A stretch of DNA of 64,000 nt from contig CAJUJY010000009.1 of the NCBI GenBank assembly GCA_910586555.1, positions 21,698 through 85,697 on the forward strand, given 5' to 3'. Below the pieces are notes generated by a model. The model was not told the origin of the DNA and did not search any database. It saw only the letters and a program-made list of their open reading frames with translations. A program made the translations under genes and the position numbers. This stretch comes from an uncultured Lachnospiraceae bacterium (GTDB lineage Bacteria > Bacillota > Clostridia > Lachnospirales > Lachnospiraceae). Positions within the stretch are counted from its first letter, which is position 1; each line of letters opens with the position of its first letter. Positions 62,267-64,000 of the stretch are shown here, one piece after another.

Positions 62267-62479
62267 TTATGGTACTGGGTCATAACCACCCTTTGCAAAA
62301 GGGTGGCATCTTAAAATGCGCCTTACAGCTAAAAAACCCCCTTTGAAAAAACCATACTTTTCCAATGCTTCTATAGCATATTGTGAACAAGTTGGTGTAT
62401 AAATACACACCGGTTTTCCTTTTAAGGGAGATAAAAACTTCTGATATAAATTTATAGTAAATATCATTATTCTTTTCAT
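62267..62479 (-). CDS. yidD: Membrane protein insertion efficiency factor YidD
   Basis: This 70-residue protein has the conserved core YQKFLSPLKGKPVCIYTPTCSQYAIEAL, split here as FLSPLKG and CIYTPTCSQYAIEALEKYG. The C-terminal CHPFAKGGYDPVP is also present. YidD assists YidC-dependent insertion. It lies between rnpA (3-bp gap) and yidC. Confidence 0.97.
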   Translation of the reverse strand: MKRIMIFTINLYQKFLSPLKGKPVCIYTPTCSQYAIEALEKYGFFKGGFLAVRRILRCHPFAKGGYDPVP

Positions 62480-62482
62480 AAA

Positions 62483-62821
62483 TTACCTTATTTCTTTAAT
62501 AATCTTATGAATCCTGCCAAGGTGCAGGATAGCACTCTCAATATCTTTATACTCTTTACCTCTGGCTGTATTCCTGGCTACTATAACAATATCATAACCT
62601 ATGGCGAACTGTTCTTCATTCAATCTGATACTTTCTCTTATCAACCTGGTCACCCTATGCCTAATAACACTATTTCCAACCTTTTTACTTACAGTGATTC
62701 CAAATCTATTAACAAGCTTCTGGTTCTCACAAATATACATAACCAGATATTTATTAGCATAGGATTTACCACGGTGATATACATTCAAAAACTCATAATT
62801 CTTTCTAATTGATATAAACAC
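62483..62821 (-). CDS. rnpA: Ribonuclease P protein component
   Basis: RnpA assists the RNase P RNA in 5' processing of tRNAs. The RNR signature region reads NSVIRHRVTRLIRES, with YHRGKSYANKYLVMY and VSKKVG before it. The start is taken as GTG 62821 (VFISIRKNYEFLN), with AGAGGG 6 bases upstream and giving 112 residues, the usual size. An upstream GTG at 62872 would add 17 atypical residues. It follows rpmH by 62 bp. Confidence 0.95.
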   Translation of the reverse strand: MFISIRKNYEFLNVYHRGKSYANKYLVMYICENQKLVNRFGITVSKKVGNSVIRHRVTRLIRESIRLNEEQFAIGYDIVIVARNTARGKEYKDIESAILHLGRIHKIIKEIR

Positions 62822-62883
62822 ATTAATCCCTCTGCCGCTGAAGCGGGACTTTACTATAGAAGAAAAGGCCACATAAATGCGAC

Positions 62884-63018
62884 CTATGCGGATAACTTAT
62901 GTCTTCCTTTTGCTCTCCTGTTAGATAAAACCTTTCTTCCATTAGCTGTACTCATTCTTTTTCTGAATCCATGAACCCTTTTTCTGGGTTTTTTCTTAGG
63001 CTGGAATGTCATCTTCAT
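62884..63018 (-). CDS. rpmH: 50S ribosomal protein L34
   Basis: This 44-residue basic protein has the unmistakable L34 sequence MTFQPKKKPRKRVHGFRKRM followed by STANGRKVLSNRRAKGRHKLSA. AAGGAGGTG lies upstream of the ATG at 63018. A second Met two codons in could also serve as start. It is the first gene of the origin-proximal minus-strand operon and has a strong promoter at 63240-63268. Confidence 0.99.
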   Translation of the reverse strand: MKMTFQPKKKPRKRVHGFRKRMSTANGRKVLSNRRAKGRHKLSA

Positions 63019-63239
63019 TATCAAAACACCTCCTTTTTACTATTTATCCAATCTGCCTGCGGTAACTTAAGAACAGGGTATATTACAAATAAATAACATG
63101 GGATTTTCTTGCAAGCAGGAAATACCGCTTATGCCCTGTCCACAAATGTTTTCTGGCCTGCTTCTGGCATATGCCAGGCAGTCTTGTTAAAACCATATCT
63201 GCCTGCCAGGCTAAATACGCAAAATCACATGTATCTCAT

Positions 63240-63268
63240 ATTATATTAGCAAAATCCCATTTCGTCAA
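63240..63268 (-). promoter_or_regulatory. Strong sigma-A promoter of the rpmH operon
   Basis: On the minus strand, TTGACG (63263-63268), a 17-base spacer and TATAAT (63240-63245) match the consensus at 11 of 12 positions. The leader to the rpmH start is about 215 bases. It carries a ctggcatatgccag palindrome at 63164-63177 and the tgcctgcggtaacttaag motif at 63054. Confidence 0.8.
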
Positions 63269-63364
63269 GTAAATTCTGCCTAAAAGGTTAAATATTTCTA
63301 TAAATTTTATTTAACTTCATTAGACCATCCCTTTTAAGGCAGTCTGTAAAATTTTTTGTTAATA

Positions 63365-63901
63365 TGTGGATAACTTTTAACAATTATTTATACCATGTGG
63401 ATAACTTTTAATTCTTAAAAGTTATCCACATAATTATCCACAAAGTTATCCACAAGTTATCCACAAGTTATCCACAAAGTTATCCACATATAAAATTTGT
63501 GGATAACTTGTTTATTGGCCATCCAGACGCATTATAATAGGTAATAATTATTTTATCCACAAAATTATCCTGACTTATCCACAATAATTATATCCACAAT
63601 AGATATAAATTTGCCGGATTTAGTAAACATCCCCCTCTACTTTTGTAGATAACTTTATTATTTTTGCTAAGTTATAAACAAATTGTGGATAACTTGTTTA
63701 TAACTTAGGCCTTTATTGGGGAGTTATCCACACTTATCCACAAGTTATCCACAATCCCCATTTTTTTAATTAACAATTTGTATATTATACACTTATCCAC
63801 AAAGTTATCCACAATCTTTGTGGATTTGCTGTGGATAAATGTGGATAACTTGTTAAAAAGGCAAATTATTTATCCACAAGTTGTCCACAAAGTTATCCAC
63901 A
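63365..63901. other. Replication origin region (oriC) with DnaA-box array
   Basis: About 21 perfect 9-mers TTATCCACA or their complement lie within 540 bp. Six plus-strand boxes from 63422 to 63488 repeat every 11-12 bases, about one helical turn. Plus-strand boxes also start at 63553, 63575, 63724, 63734, 63745, 63793, 63805, 63870 and 63893. Minus-strand boxes start at 63365, 63396, 63498, 63684, 63830 and 63840. AT-rich stretches at 63601-63670 and 63760-63790 could unwind. With rpmH on the left, the expected dnaA lies past 64000. Confidence 0.95.
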
Positions 63902-64000
63902 GGATTAAATTCATACATTAACAGGTTTTATTTTCCCATTTAACTTGCACGGAAATCAATTTTCAAAAATCTCACAAATCTTGGAAGACTCAAGTAAGCA

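Noticed and set aside
63365..63901. A CRISPR array or satellite repeat
   Set aside because: The repeated unit is the 9-base DnaA box in both orientations with irregular spacing next to rpmH, which is an origin.

Overview
The window looks like a chromosome segment from a low-GC Gram-positive anaerobe of the Clostridia, most probably a Lachnospiraceae-type organism. The evidence is AT-rich DNA, strong GGAGG ribosome binding sites, AddAB rather than RecBCD, Soj/Spo0J with parS sites, a Jag/YidC/RnpA/RpmH origin block and the B. subtilis-like order tmk-yaaR-holB-yaaT-yabB-rsmI. The right end (about 63.3-64 kb) is the replication origin, with about 20 perfect DnaA boxes. dnaA itself is not visible and presumably lies just beyond the right edge.

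Layout. (1) 1-5.6 kb, minus strand: F-type ATP synthase operon atpZ-I-B-E-F-H-A-G. The c subunit carries the Na+-ligand signature. (2) 5.7-16.9 kb: a DUF402 protein, an orphan M56 (BlaR1-like) protein with a damaged HExxH motif, glutamine-dependent NAD synthetase, then BlaI plus two tandem BlaR1-like proteins whose last membrane helix ends in a lipobox. (3) 16.9-28.5 kb, minus strand: a frameshifted GNAT gene, a three-gene DUF3791/DUF3990 cassette, addA, addB, a membrane-anchored protein, a preQ1-riboswitch-controlled queT and an orphan AgrC-type histidine kinase. (4) 28.6-29.6 kb: a noncoding mobile element with terminal inverted repeats. A second copy at 46.2-46.9 kb is flanked by a 9-bp direct repeat. 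(5) 29.7-42.4 kb, plus strand: flavin reductase, OLD-type ATPase/nuclease, murA, a DnaJ/degenerate-GGDEF fusion, a secreted Ig-like protein and the tmk-to-rsmI housekeeping run. (6) 42.4-49.5 kb: envelope and orphan genes, including a large exported protein with a C39-like tail, an Asn-rich exported protein and a kinase-TM-LRR receptor-like protein. (7) 49.5-53.3 kb: pdp/cdd nucleoside salvage, a family 2 glycosyltransferase and a small alarmone synthetase. (8) 53.4-63 kb, minus strand: DUF4446, parB, parA, parS cluster, rsmG, mnmG, mnmE, jag, yidC, yidD, rnpA, rpmH, then oriC.

The most interesting signal is the pair of noncoding elements. Their ends look like a transposable element, while their interiors hold long helices whose two strands have both changed between copies yet still pair. 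Base-pairing therefore seems to be under selection, which suggests a mobile structured RNA or DNA-hairpin element. Other unusual points are the DnaJ/GGDEF fusion with an apparent AUA start, the BlaR1-lipoprotein architecture with conserved internal ribosome binding sites, the DUF3791/DUF3990 cassette, and a parS site built into the rsmG terminator palindrome. All assignments come from reading the sequence; no database search was run.
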